Positions 17,315 to 26,386 are shown, counted from the stretch's first letter. The stretch is 62,063 bases of DNA from Bacillota bacterium (GCA_023433615.1 JAEZCJ010000004.1:1-62063); one strand, 5' to 3'. Program-made: numbers and translations. Notes: generated from the sequence alone by a model not told the origin.

Positions 17315-18439
17315 TCAATCTGTTGAAGTCTTCAACCGCAACCCGTTCAGTAGACCGATGAATTGCATTTTGGTCGCAGCCTCTTTATCATGCTTTGAAA
17401 ATTCCACTACGTAAACAATTCTGTCTTGTATAGGGATAACGGCATAGTAGACGTCATGTGTGCCCGTTAGGCCGGAGGCTGCGGTACCGTTGTCAGCGTC
17501 GAGCGTAAATAGCTTGGCGCTTCCGGTGGGAATATCGATCGTTTCTTCATTTGTAACTTCGCTATGGTTGGGCTTGTAAAATCTAAAGTCAAAATCGTCA
17601 GTATACGGATATGTGGCAACACTCCCGAGATTGACTCCGTTATCGTCGGTGATGGATGCGCCAAAGCGACCGGTACTCATGTTCCATCCCTTCGGCAGGG
17701 GCAGTTCCAGATTGGAGGCATCGTATTCTGAGTCTATAATCGGTTGACCGAATTCCGATTCATTAACGAATTCTGTTCCGTTCCACGCGAAGAATTGTAT
17801 GACCTCTTTCCCGATGCTGTTGTCATAATACGTGCTTGAAAAACCCAATTTGTTTTTAGCTAACTTGGTGGAATAACGTCCAGTACCGCTTCCGAATATT
17901 TCGCGTTGCCCTTTAATCGGCAATTCCTCGATTTGTCCAGATTTATCAAGCGTAAACAGCTTAAATATACTGCCATTACTCGATGCATATTGACCAATTG
18001 TAAAGTCGATATTCCCATCCCCGTTGTAGTCATCGAAATCGATGTCAAAGAACGAGTTGAACACTAATTCGTCATTAAAATAATCGTTTATATCGACGGC
18101 ACTCTTCACTTCGCCGTTCTCATTGGAAAGCTGGATTTGGAATTTCCCCCTCCAATTGCGACCCATTACAGGCCCTGGGGACCAGTCTTCAAAATATTCT
18201 CCGTTAATAAGTACCACACTCAAGTATTCTCGCTTTTTCGTAAGTTGGAAAAGATCGTTCCTTGACAATGTGAGCGACCCCGTAACATGGATTGTGTTGG
18301 ATGAGGTTGTAAGCGATGGTTGATCTGGACTTTCGGTTGTCGCGTATAAAGAAGTCGGTGAATTCGGGATGTTAGTTGTCGCCCCGGAGCACGCAACTAA
18401 GAGCAACACGGGTAACATTGCATAAAACATTTTCATCAT
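17315..18439 (-). CDS. lipoprotein of unknown function
   Basis: 374 residues. Signal peptide with lipobox LLLVACSG and a Thr/Ser/Pro-rich linker, so anchored on the outer face of the membrane. DFDDYNGDGNIDFTIG (about residues 131-146) is an EF-hand-like calcium loop of the FG-GAP/VCBS kind. The C-terminal half is beta-rich with no recognised domain. AGGGAG about 11 bases before the ATG. GC content is clearly below that of the sugar operons, consistent with acquired DNA. I do not recognise a family. Confidence 0.75.
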   Translation of the reverse strand: MMKMFYAMLPVLLLVACSGATTNIPNSPTSLYATTESPDQPSLTTSSNTIHVTGSLTLSRNDLFQLTKKREYLSVVLINGEYFEDWSPGPVMGRNWRGKFQIQLSNENGEVKSAVDINDYFNDELVFNSFFDIDFDDYNGDGNIDFTIGQYASSNGSIFKLFTLDKSGQIEELPIKGQREIFGSGTGRYSTKLAKNKLGFSSTYYDNSIGKEVIQFFAWNGTEFVNESEFGQPIIDSEYDASNLELPLPKGWNMSTGRFGASITDDNGVNLGSVATYPYTDDFDFRFYKPNHSEVTNEETIDIPTGSAKLFTLDADNGTAASGLTGTHDVYYAVIPIQDRIVYVVEFSKHDKEAATKMQFIGLLNGLRLKTSTD

Positions 18440-18600
18440 ATTACTTCATGCTCCCTATGAATAAGTTCCTCTGCAACTACACCATTGTTCAAGTACACGT
18501 ACATTAGACGAATAGAAGGGAATATAGTTCCTTTATGCTTCCGAATATCAATAACTAATTAAATGCGATGTCTGGACTCGTTATTAGACCCTAACAATTT

Positions 18601-18999
18601 TTATTTCTCCTGACATGCCCAGAATCGATTTCCATATGGATCACAAAACATCATGACTCTGTCAGGACCGCCAATGTCTTGAATATCCCCAACAGTTACA
18701 CCGCTGCGAATCAAATCGGATTGAAGTTGCTCGATGTTATCCGTCGTAAATTGTATGGAATAATGCGGGTTCAGCTTAACGTTCCCTGTGTACCATATAC
18801 TTTTCTCGTCGTCCTCTTCTGCCCCAAAAAGTAAGATTTCTTGTCCGTTAGCTAGTTTAAGACTGGCAATGCCCATATTCCAAATGAGATTGAATCCTAG
18901 AACGGTTACATACCAATCAATTGCTTTTTCGTATTCTTCAAAATCCCCCGATTTAGTAACCGGAATGCCTAGGACAATATTTTTCACAACGTTACTCAT
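18601..18999 (-). CDS. VOC family protein (extradiol-dioxygenase-like fold)
   Basis: 132 residues; VLGIPVTKSGDFEEYEKAID leads into AIDWYVTVLGF, and the C-terminus has FCDPYGNRFW, both standard VOC signatures. Start: GGAGGAG 5 bases before the ATG at 18999; an ATG 30 bases upstream lacks a ribosome binding site. Isolated gene; substrate or ligand unknown. Confidence 0.8.
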   Translation of the reverse strand: MSNVVKNIVLGIPVTKSGDFEEYEKAIDWYVTVLGFNLIWNMGIASLKLANGQEILLFGAEEDDEKSIWYTGNVKLNPHYSIQFTTDNIEQLQSDLIRSGVTVGDIQDIGGPDRVMMFCDPYGNRFWACQEK

Positions 19000-19173
19000 T
19001 AGAACTCCTCCATCGAAAATTAGGTTCATTTTCAGGAAAATTACGGGGTTAGAACTTCTGCCGCCAACGAGTACCGGCGTCCATTGATGATCAAGGCTGA
19101 TGGAGAAATTGCGGGCTTTGTCTTAATTAGTCTGGACGTACCATAGGAGCTGCAAGAGATTATTTAGAATTGT

Positions 19174-19662
19174 CTAAACGATCGGCAGTGAATATCGTGC
19201 GAACCCTTCAGCATTGTAACGGTATCGTTCACAGATTGTATAATCACGTCTTTGAGCATCTACTGTGAAACCATGCTTCGAAATATAATCATCAATTACT
19301 CGTCCAGCGCTGTCAAAATCCCCAGTATTACTTGCAACGACAACACAGCGTTGCGCCGGAATGGTCATGCGCGCAAACCACTCTGGCACGCCTTCGAAAG
19401 TAGTGACCTCTACGCTCAGTATGTATGCGTGCGTATTTGGTGTATCTTGTCCGGGTACCTGCGGCCACATCCCATACTGAACGGAAGCATCGACGATTTG
19501 GGGCATATAATTGGAAAGCCCGAGCAAGCTGTCTTTCGCGTGATGGTACTTACCACTCATATCATTTAGTCCGATGCACGGAATGCCAATCAACTTCAAT
19601 TCACCGTGCTCAACAATCTTAGCCTCCATCTCTGGCAAAGATAAAATCGTAATCCCGTTCAT
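19174..19662 (-). CDS. GyrI-like / effector-binding domain protein
   Basis: 162 residues matching the stand-alone small-molecule-binding fold found at the C-terminus of multidrug regulators such as BmrR and Rob and in integron-associated effector-binding proteins. There is no DNA-binding domain. The final AEGFARYSLPIV block is typical. Stand-alone members bind or hydrolyse amphipathic or cyclopropanoid toxins (family knowledge), so a detoxification role is plausible here. RBS GAGAGGGG 7 bases before the ATG. Confidence 0.72.
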   Translation of the reverse strand: MNGITILSLPEMEAKIVEHGELKLIGIPCIGLNDMSGKYHHAKDSLLGLSNYMPQIVDASVQYGMWPQVPGQDTPNTHAYILSVEVTTFEGVPEWFARMTIPAQRCVVVASNTGDFDSAGRVIDDYISKHGFTVDAQRRDYTICERYRYNAEGFARYSLPIV

Positions 19663-19726
19663 TCAAATTCCCCTCTCTAATAATTTGAACCCTTATAACT
19701 TCGAAGGCTGTCGTTGATTCCGGCAT

Positions 19727-20110
19727 TCAAGGAATTGGTTGCCAAACGTCAAATCGATTGCCATTTAAATCGTAGAATCTAAAATTCTTACGATTTTCAT
19801 CATACGTTTTAAGTTCCGAGACCGAAACTCCCTGTTCTTTTAACGTCTCATATGTCACTTCAATGTTATCTGATTTAAATGACAGCAGATGCATGTCATA
19901 ATCTTTACCTTCCCAATGATCTGTCTTATAAGTAAGCTTCACATCTTCTTCGTTATCAACCGTCACCAACATTATTGCCGGTCCCTTTCCAAGATCGAAG
20001 CAAATACCGTTCCAATGAAAACCAAGTTTCTCCTGATACCACTTTATGGTTTCCTCAATATCTAAGACAGGCAGATACAAAATGTCCATGTAGCCAACAA
20101 CGTTTTTCAT
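19727..20110 (-). CDS. VOC family protein
   Basis: 127 residues. ILYLPVLDIEETIKWYQEKL starts the first module and FRFYDLNGNRFDVWQPIP ends the second. Start: GGAGG 6 bases before the ATG at 20110, preferred over an upstream ATG without a ribosome binding site. A 12-bp perfect palindrome about 80 bases upstream could be an operator. Ligand unknown. Confidence 0.8.
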   Translation of the reverse strand: MKNVVGYMDILYLPVLDIEETIKWYQEKLGFHWNGICFDLGKGPAIMLVTVDNEEDVKLTYKTDHWEGKDYDMHLLSFKSDNIEVTYETLKEQGVSVSELKTYDENRKNFRFYDLNGNRFDVWQPIP

Positions 20111-20187
20111 ATTAATCCTCCATTCTCTTGCGTGTACATTGAATTGTTCACTCATTGGGAAACTTTCATCGTTATTTCAATGATACG

Positions 20188-20199
20188 GAACAATTGTTC
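20188..20199. promoter_or_regulatory. perfect 12-bp palindrome, operator-like
   Basis: GAACAATTGTTC is a perfect palindrome in the non-coding region (20111-20447) between the VOC gene and the divergent membrane-protein gene. Size and placement suit a dimeric repressor; the protein is unknown. I see nothing else of note in this intergenic stretch. Confidence 0.3.
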
Positions 20200-20447
20200 T
20201 GTTGTAAATATATTCAACTTTTTCACTATCCTGCCCGTTAGCGTAACGCTAGACCTTAACATTTACGCTCTGTTAATGTTGATTGTTGACGATCCTCCAA
20301 ACCAAACCGCCAGTGAAATACTTCTCTTTATCAATGTTCAATTTAACGCTATTGTTTGAACTGGGGTACCTGGCTTTTCATTGAATAATCGAATCCCTCC
20401 ATGGACATCATTAGAATTACGGAATTTGTAAATTGGAGTGGACCGGC

Positions 20448-21005
20448 TTGGACAAAGGAGAAAAGATAGAAATAGTAGGAGAGTTGTTTGATCGATTTCA
20501 AGAGCTTCACGAAGAATACGTTCATTTATGGCTAGCGTATACTTTCCTCCATTGGGACTGGTGGATTGCACTCGGGCTTTCGCTTGGTTCTTGGACCTTT
20601 TGGCTTATTTACCGCAATAAGAGAAGTACGCAGCGGCTGCTACATGCAGGCATTTGTGCTATTCTCATCTCGGTGAGCTTCGATTATATCGGTACCGCAT
20701 TAGGTTTATGGTATTACACCGGAAAGCTTACCCCTACGTTTCCCGCCTGGCTGCCCTTCAACACTTGCATGATGCCTGTCACGATCATGTTCTTAATACA
20801 GACCAAGCCTCATATCTCGCCTTGGAAGAAAGGGCTGTTCTTCGGATTACTAACTGCATTTGTCGGCGAGCCTATCTTTGCATGGGCAGGTTATTATGTC
20901 ATGACAGGCTGGCAGTATTACTACTCCGTCCCTATATATTGGCTCATATTTATCGTTTGCGATTGGGTAGCCAAACGTGACACCTATGATGCTCTCGCAA
21001 CATGA
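20448..21005 (+). CDS. CBO0543-family membrane protein
   Basis: About 185 residues with roughly five membrane helices and conserved aromatic segments (HWDWWIALGLSLGSWTFWLI, GTALGLWYYTGKLTPTFPAW, WQYYYSVPIYW) typical of the CBO0543 family of Bacilli and Clostridia, whose role is unknown. Start: GGAG lies 9 bases before the TTG at 20448; another in-frame TTG at 20433 has no ribosome binding site. No operon partners; the gene runs against its neighbours. Confidence 0.72.
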   Translation: MDKGEKIEIVGELFDRFQELHEEYVHLWLAYTFLHWDWWIALGLSLGSWTFWLIYRNKRSTQRLLHAGICAILISVSFDYIGTALGLWYYTGKLTPTFPAWLPFNTCMMPVTIMFLIQTKPHISPWKKGLFFGLLTAFVGEPIFAWAGYYVMTGWQYYYSVPIYWLIFIVCDWVAKRDTYDALAT

Positions 21006-21027
21006 CCTGCTCCGCTGGGCAGGCGAC

Positions 21028-21813
21028 TTAAGATGAGACGGTACGAATGCCTTCCCGATCGATGGATGGATGGAGCGTCCGGAGCCCAATCATGTTCAAA
21101 TAATGAAGCATTTGTTCGACTTGGCGAATAATAGGGCTCGCAATATCGTATTCGTTCGCGTCCATATACTGCGGCAACTCCCGTATAAAGGAACGCAATT
21201 CGGGTATCGACAGTTTTATAGCCTCCGATAGCCTATAGCCAGCCAGGTGGATGCTTGTCACGGTGCTGTTCAGCCCTGTTTCTTGGCATGCCGAACAATC
21301 CGTTCTATGGGAGAAGAATGAAATCATCCTCAAATTGCCTTTACTCGTCGTGCGCGCGTCGATCATGGCTTGTAGTTCGTTTACGCAGCCTCGGTAAAAG
21401 TCCGTGCGCGGTTGTTTCTTGTAGACAAACGAAACCGGCTCTTTCTCATACCCATATAATAGGATAGAGATAAATGCCGTATCTTGCTCATTGAGCGGTT
21501 TCGAATAATCGATTCCAAGCATTGCCGCCAACTGCCTGATTCTTGGAACCGGCGCGCAATCCGTTCCAGCCCACAGGAGGACGGCGCCATTCTTAAGCGA
21601 CAGCTCAGGGGCGATCATGCGATCCGGATCGATCTTAGCCCTAACAACGGTCCCGCCGCACTCGGCGCAATGGCCATAGGTGCCCGTTTCCCTTGTCTCC
21701 GCAACGCTCCCGTATAGTGCACGTAGGTATTCTGAGACGGCCACAATGATACCGACGAGGGTACCCGGTCGTTTAGGATTGAACGGTTTACTCGGAATCG
21801 GTGTGCGATCCAT
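21028..21813 (-). CDS. UvrA-like protein lacking both ATPase ends
   Basis: 261 residues. GTLVGIIVAVSEYLRALYG parallels the UvrA segment after the Q-loop; DPDRMIAPELSLKNGA parallels the DPxLxxPxxSLxxGAI segment; FYRGCVNELQAMI, DCSACQETGL and the following helices parallel the end of the UvrA first half, up to the point where LSGGE would stand (here RTVSS, then stop). Two CxxC pairs (HCAECGG, DCSACQE) could bind zinc. There is no Walker A, ABC signature or Walker B. The gene has its own RBS (AAAGGAG, 9 bases before the ATG) and begins right after the argC remnant, so it is either a decayed UvrA-paralogue fragment or a stand-alone non-ATPase derivative. Alignment was by eye. Confidence 0.6.
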   Translation of the reverse strand: MDRTPIPSKPFNPKRPGTLVGIIVAVSEYLRALYGSVAETRETGTYGHCAECGGTVVRAKIDPDRMIAPELSLKNGAVLLWAGTDCAPVPRIRQLAAMLGIDYSKPLNEQDTAFISILLYGYEKEPVSFVYKKQPRTDFYRGCVNELQAMIDARTTSKGNLRMISFFSHRTDCSACQETGLNSTVTSIHLAGYRLSEAIKLSIPELRSFIRELPQYMDANEYDIASPIIRQVEQMLHYLNMIGLRTLHPSIDREGIRTVSS

Positions 21814-21858
21814 TGACTCACGCTCCTTTATTTTCGCTATCCTGCATGTTTGCCCCGA

Positions 21859-22802
21859 TTACTTCAGGCCCATGCCTTCATCAAAGCCGAGCATAATGTT
21901 CATATTCTGTATTGCCGCTCCCGAAGCACCTTGCCTAAGTTATCAAATCTTGAAACAAGCAGTATTTGATCCTTATGGCCAAACACGAATAGATCCAAAT
22001 AATTGGTATTGTTGCACTGCATGAGATTAAAGAAGCCTTCTTCAAGATTTGCTTCAGGGTCATTTGGGGCAACGCGAACGAATCGTTCATCCGCATAGTA
22101 GGAGGCAAGCAATTGTTGAACGTCTTTTGCGGACATATTTTTCAGAAACAGCCTTGGCAACAGCGGGATGCTGACGGCATCGCCTTGATAATAATTTCCG
22201 ACTATGGGAGTAAAAAGCGGCGCTGCGTCTAACCCGGCGTAAACTCGCATTTCCGGGAGATGCTTATGATTCAGATGAAGTGCATACGGTCTTGGCGCAA
22301 AAAGCTCTTCTCTGTTCGTGTTCTGGTATTCGGCAATAAGCTTTTTGCCCCCACCGCTATATCCTGTGAGCGCATAGCAAGACATCGGGTAATCCCTCGG
22401 AATAATTCCTTCCGCTACCAAAGGATGTACGGCGAGAATAAATCCCGTCGCATGGCATCCAGGGATAGCTACCCGAGAAGAGCTTTGGATCTTACTTCTT
22501 TGAATTTTATTTAATTCCGGCAAACCGTAAGTCCAGTCTTGGTTGGTCCTGAACGCCGTACTCGCGTCAATGATTTTGGTCCTGCGGTTACTGACCAAGG
22601 TTACTGCATCCCTAGAGGCAGCATCCGGAAGGCATAGGAAAACAATATCGGCTTCGTTGATTAATACCCTCCGAGCTTCGATTTCTTTACGTTTTTCCGG
22701 TTCAATTGTGAGTATTTCTAAGTTTGGGATCTTCGATAAATAATCGTGAATTTTAAGACCTGTTGTACCTTCCTGACCATCTACAAATACTTTATAGCTC
22801 AT
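21859..22802 (-). pseudogene. argC: N-acetyl-gamma-glutamyl-phosphate reductase (type 2), frameshifted at the 3' end
   Basis: Catalyses the NADPH-dependent reduction of N-acetylglutamyl phosphate in arginine synthesis. FVDGQEGTTGLKIHDYL and catalytic Cys in IPGCHATGF identify short type-2 ArgC. The frame ends at 21900, but shifting one base at 21926-21932 restores ASGAAIQNMNIMLGFDEGMG and a stop at 21859, the expected ArgC C-terminus. So one G is missing: a real mutation or a sequencing error. Without the shift the protein loses about 22 conserved residues and gains 9 unrelated ones. Start: GGAG 8 bases before the ATG at 22802. No other arg genes are adjacent. Confidence 0.85.
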
Positions 22803-22829
22803 TTCCCCACTCCTCACCATGGTAAACTA

Positions 22830-23846
22830 TCATTCTCTCAGCTCGATGGGATCACCTTCGGAATTAATCGGAACAACAGTGCTGAGCTTTATCGTACGTT
22901 CAGGAGGCACATGACCGCTTTGAAACGCCTCTTCCAAGAACGCGGTTGTCATATCGACTGTAGCGGTATGAATCGACACCGCATGATAGTCATTGTAGTG
23001 AAGCGGTACGTCCGAGAACGACATATGCTGCGCACCGTTTATCCGATAGAAACAACCATTCGTAAGGGAAGCGAACGCACGACGCTGACCTTCAATGTAA
23101 TCTAATGCTATTTGCTCGTCCATGACCGCAGCCATCGCATCATAGGTCGAAGCTTCTTGTCGCAATAGTAACGCAGGAACTGAGGATGTTGCGCCATCCC
23201 AGCGGAGAAGGTGAAAGCTAGGATCGAGGAGGATCGCAGCCTTTATCCGATTATTCAGCTTGGTCGCTTCGAGGACGGCTGCACCTCCCAGCGAATGGCC
23301 GACTGCCGCAACGTTCCCGAGGTCAAATAATCCTCTCAATTCAAGGTCGGACCGGTTTAGAATCTCGAGATATTCGTTGACAGCCGTAATTGCCCGAGAA
23401 CGGTCTTCCAGAATACTGTACCAGACATTGTAATCGGCGCTGTCCAGCTTCGCCATTTCTTCCCCTTGTTTAACAAAGCCACCGTCAGGATAAACGGTGA
23501 ACACGGATTCACCAGGTGCACTTATCGTGACAACATTATAACCCTTCGGTACAAGCTTGGAGATAATGCCAAGATACATATCACGTTCCACGCCGAATCC
23601 CGGAGACAATAGAATAACCGGTAATGCTTCGCTTGTTGTAGTTGCCGTATTCCCTATCGTTAGTTCATCGGTGATGTTCAGATTATCGAGCTCTACGCCC
23701 ATCTCCCTTAGAACGGCAGATGCCTCTGACTGGCAAGGCGCGTACACATCTATTCCTCTAAGCGGACTTCCTCCTGACGAAGGGTGAAAAATACTGACAG
23801 CGAGTCGTGGGTCTTGCTCCAAAACCCGTATGGTTCTCCCGATCAT
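22830..23846 (-). CDS. alpha/beta hydrolase, PAF-acetylhydrolase/dienelactone-hydrolase-like
   Basis: 338 residues, no signal peptide. LLSPGFGVERDMYLG supplies the oxyanion region, GHSLGGAA the nucleophile elbow, and GAQHMSFSD the catalytic His; the acid is probably Asp in LLDPSFH. The pattern fits the platelet-activating-factor acetylhydrolase-like subfamily used for many secreted and cytosolic esterases. RBS GGAG 7 bases before the ATG. It lies between argC and the S66 peptidase on the same strand with short gaps, but no shared pathway is apparent. Confidence 0.78.
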   Translation of the reverse strand: MIGRTIRVLEQDPRLAVSIFHPSSGGSPLRGIDVYAPCQSEASAVLREMGVELDNLNITDELTIGNTATTTSEALPVILLSPGFGVERDMYLGIISKLVPKGYNVVTISAPGESVFTVYPDGGFVKQGEEMAKLDSADYNVWYSILEDRSRAITAVNEYLEILNRSDLELRGLFDLGNVAAVGHSLGGAAVLEATKLNNRIKAAILLDPSFHLLRWDGATSSVPALLLRQEASTYDAMAAVMDEQIALDYIEGQRRAFASLTNGCFYRINGAQHMSFSDVPLHYNDYHAVSIHTATVDMTTAFLEEAFQSGHVPPERTIKLSTVVPINSEGDPIELRE

Positions 23847-23904
23847 TATCTCGCTCCGTTCATAGCTGCTTAACGCTCCAACATACCCTCTCTGTCTTCG
23901 AGAG

Positions 23905-24921
23905 TTAAGGCATGAAATGCTGGCGGATTGTGCCCTCGCCGTTCGATGTTACGATCTCGGCATAAGCGCCGTTGACAAGCGTCAACTGCGGCGGCTGATG
24001 GCCGCAATCGATATCGTATACGACCGGGATCTGTAATTCCTCGGCGAGATCTCGATACACATCTTCGGCTGTGTAACCATCCATTGGCGTATTTGCCGGG
24101 CTTCGCCCGAAAAGCAGCCCTGCACAGCCGTCAAACCAGCCTGCGTATTTCATCTGTACGAGCGAGCGGCGGAGGTCTGCAGCGTTCAATTCGCAATTTT
24201 CCAGATACCACACGGTCGGTTCGTTCCGAATATGTTTCCTGCAGAAATCTTGAACGTCCCCATACGGCGTTCCGATTAAATGGCGGATTACATCGATGCA
24301 CCCGCCGAGGAGTCTGCCCTGCATGCTCACGGAACCGCCGCCAACCGTCTTCCATCTCGTTGATTCGGTGAGATGATATACATTTGGCGACAATCGGTCA
24401 TCCGGCCACTGCTTCTGGTAGGCAGGCGAAGAACGCTGAAGGATCGATGCTCCCTCCGGCAAGGTCAGCACCTTTTCCCACATCGCTGTGGTGTGATCCG
24501 TGTGCTCGCCGCGCAAATCGATCAGATTCGTTCCATGGGCAGTCGCGATTCCCGTTCTCAGGGTGACAGCCAACAGTAGAACGCTAATATCCGAGTAACC
24601 CATGATCCATTTGGGCGTCATGCGCTCGAAGTCCACGTGTTCCAAGACTTCGATGAGCAGCTCGCCGCCCCATGGCGGCAGAATCAGATCAATGGATTCA
24701 TCCTGAAGCATGCCATTCAGTTCAGCAGCACGGACTTGAGCTTGCGCAGATTTGGCCTTATGCTGGCTTCGCGCCGTGCCCCCGCACACGACCCGATACC
24801 CTTTGCTGATCATGCGGTCGATCGCTAGGTCCAGCAGTTGTGTCCGGTGCTCCGGCACGCCGCTTGACGGTGCTGTCACCCCAATGACTCCTCCAGAGGG
24901 CAATATCGGATATCGGATCAT
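23905..24921 (-). CDS. S66-family peptidase (LD-carboxypeptidase/MccF-like)
   Basis: 338 residues. Ser110 in MGYSDIS is the nucleophile; Glu in WYLENCE and His in DCGHQPPQL complete the Ser-Glu-His triad of family S66. Members either trim murein tetrapeptides in the cytoplasm (LdcA) or hydrolyse microcin C-type peptide-nucleotides and acyl-sulfamoyl adenylates (MccF). Sequence alone does not separate these; the ESTRWKTVGGGS loop region is closer to MccF-like members (weak). RBS AGGAGGG 9 bases before the ATG. Confidence 0.85.
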   Translation of the reverse strand: MIRYPILPSGGVIGVTAPSSGVPEHRTQLLDLAIDRMISKGYRVVCGGTARSQHKAKSAQAQVRAAELNGMLQDESIDLILPPWGGELLIEVLEHVDFERMTPKWIMGYSDISVLLLAVTLRTGIATAHGTNLIDLRGEHTDHTTAMWEKVLTLPEGASILQRSSPAYQKQWPDDRLSPNVYHLTESTRWKTVGGGSVSMQGRLLGGCIDVIRHLIGTPYGDVQDFCRKHIRNEPTVWYLENCELNAADLRRSLVQMKYAGWFDGCAGLLFGRSPANTPMDGYTAEDVYRDLAEELQIPVVYDIDCGHQPPQLTLVNGAYAEIVTSNGEGTIRQHFMP

Positions 24922-24946
24922 AAGATTTACCCTCCTGAGTCCGAAG

Positions 24947-25275
24947 CTAGAATTCTTTCAACCATCCTTCAATTTCATCCATTTTCTCTGCATAGCGCTT
25001 ATCGCAAGTATGGTTCCAGCAACCTGTCCAGTCCCGATGTGCTGTTCATCTGGATTCGTGCAATCGATCCGCAATGATCGCTTAAGATTGTATTCCGACC
25101 AGTCTAGCTTCGCTAAGTATCCACTTGCCAGGACCTCTTCTCAAAGATAACTTCCAATCTTCCAATCGCCGTTCAGCAGATGAATCCGATACGATTCCAA
25201 GGTCCGAAAACCCGTCACAGTGTAGAGACGAAAGTATACTCCCCATAGTCCTACAATGACCCGTATTGATTGGCG
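24947..25275 (-). pseudogene. remnant of an unrecognised gene, multiply frameshifted
   Basis: Non-overlapping protein-like pieces in successive frames on the minus strand: GLWGVYFRLYTVTGFRTLES, then HLLNGDWKIGSYL, then LASGYLAKLDWSEYNLKRSL with IDCTNPDEQH, then DWTGCWNHTCDKRYAEKMDE with IEGWLKEF and a stop at 24947. They look like one short protein broken by two frameshifts. No family recognised. The right end abuts the 51-bp tandem repeat. Confidence 0.4.
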
Positions 25276-25400
25276 ATTGAGTGCGGTTTTCCGCACTCGT
25301 TACGCCCTGCGGCGCCTCATCCGGCGATCGAGTGCGGTTTTCCGCACTCGTTACGCCCCGCGGCGCCTCATCCGGCGATTGAGTGCGGTTTTCCGCACTC
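25272..25400. repeat. 51-bp tandem repeat with hairpins, about 2.4 copies
   Basis: Units start at 25279, 25330 and 25381, exact 51-bp period, with only two or three base differences. Each contains the perfect hairpin GAGTGCGGTTTTCCGCACTC (8-bp stem, TTTT loop) and a second GC-rich palindromic part. The third, partial copy runs to the stop codon of the DUF5662 gene. REP-like intergenic element; three hairpins in a row could also stop transcription. Confidence 0.8.
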
Positions 25401-25833
25401 ATATCAATGACTCAAGCTCCCTTCTCGTTTCTGGATGAACCACTATTTTGTCCGTAAGGTCTAGACTTGAACTTTTTACTTTTCTCCCCCATTTTCTCGA
25501 AAAGGAACGCCAGTCGCATACCATCTCAACGACGTATTTCTTAGGCATCGGTAGCGCTTCTCTTGTATGGGGGTTAATAACCCAATACTCCCAATGGTGC
25601 TTATTTTTACGCTGATGCCTTAGCCATGCGTACTTCCAATTCAACTCATCATCCAGAGATAATGGTTTCCCAGAGTAAAATTTCTTTGCATAAGGCATAA
25701 ACTCGGTTGGCGAAAACTTAGAAAAGTCGTGGAGAATCCCTTGCATATATAGTCCTTCCTTCCAGCACTCAATCAGGACATTCAGTTTATGATTCAGGAC
25801 GTATAAGAAGTAATTCCAGCAAGCCCTTATCAT
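25399..25833 (-). CDS. DUF5662 family protein
   Basis: 144 residues. GILHDFSKFSPTEFMPYAKK and the HHWEYW block are the conserved His/Asp-rich parts of this family, which resembles a metal-binding helical (HD-like) fold and is common in phages and Bacilli; function unknown. GC content is lower than that of the flanking sugar genes. AGAGGTG about 11 bases before the ATG. It lies 55 bases downstream of the P-loop kinase gene and may be cotranscribed with it. Confidence 0.75.
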   Translation of the reverse strand: MIRACWNYFLYVLNHKLNVLIECWKEGLYMQGILHDFSKFSPTEFMPYAKKFYSGKPLSLDDELNWKYAWLRHQRKNKHHWEYWVINPHTREALPMPKKYVVEMVCDWRSFSRKWGRKVKSSSLDLTDKIVVHPETRRELESLI

Positions 25834-25888
25834 TCGATTTACTCACCTCTGTTTCGCTCCGAGATCAATACGCCAGTACATGTTTCGT

Positions 25889-26386
25889 TCAAACGTATCG
25901 CAGAACCCATTCTTTTATTTGAGATGCAACTAAGGTTACGTCAGTATCCGTTGTATCAATTGTAGGCATAGCCGGGTTAAAGTCCTTATCGGCAATATCA
26001 AGCAATGCTTTAGCAAATTCTTTATGGTCTTGGATCATTTCCTCTGACCAATTTCGTTCGCGTAAGCGTTGCTCACGGGTTTCTTCATTACAATGTAGGT
26101 TTAGGTAATAAACATGCTTAAAAAAAGGAAAATCCACACACTTTTCTAAATCCCAAGGCATCATTGACCCGCAAATAATCGTCATGCGCCCACTTTGAGC
26201 GATATTTCGTGCAACTCGAAGCCAAATGTTCCGCATTTTCTCCCAATCATGTCCGATAAATTCAACAAGATTATCAGGATCAAAAACATCAAAATTTGGC
26301 ATTACTCTCCGTAATTCTTGAACGACATATGTTTTTCCTGACCCGCTTGCGCCTGTTACAATAAATAGAGGCAATTGATTTTCCAT
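25889..26386 (-). CDS. P-loop NTPase, nucleotide-kinase-like
   Basis: About 165 residues. Walker A is GASGSGKT near the N-terminus; a lid-like Arg-rich stretch (EETREQRLRERNWSEEMI) and a late DTT segment fit a small nucleoside or shikimate-kinase-like fold. Start: GGGGGTG 5 bases before the ATG at 26386; a GTG at 26401 overlaps that site. Substrate unknown. AT-rich like the DUF5662 gene downstream, pointing to a shared origin. Confidence 0.75.
   Translation of the reverse strand: MENQLPLFIVTGASGSGKTYVVQELRRVMPNFDVFDPDNLVEFIGHDWEKMRNIWLRVARNIAQSGRMTIICGSMMPWDLEKCVDFPFFKHVYYLNLHCNEETREQRLRERNWSEEMIQDHKEFAKALLDIADKDFNPAMPTIDTTDTDVTLVASQIKEWVLRYV

Noticed and set aside
25272..25400. CRISPR-like array
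   Set aside because: The whole 51-bp unit repeats, so there are no unique spacers, and no cas genes are near.
25082..25402. Open frame of about 106 codons through the 51-bp repeats, giving a repeated 17-residue peptide
   Set aside because: The frame is open only because 51 is a multiple of three; no ribosome binding site, and it overlaps both the repeat and a decayed gene in other frames.
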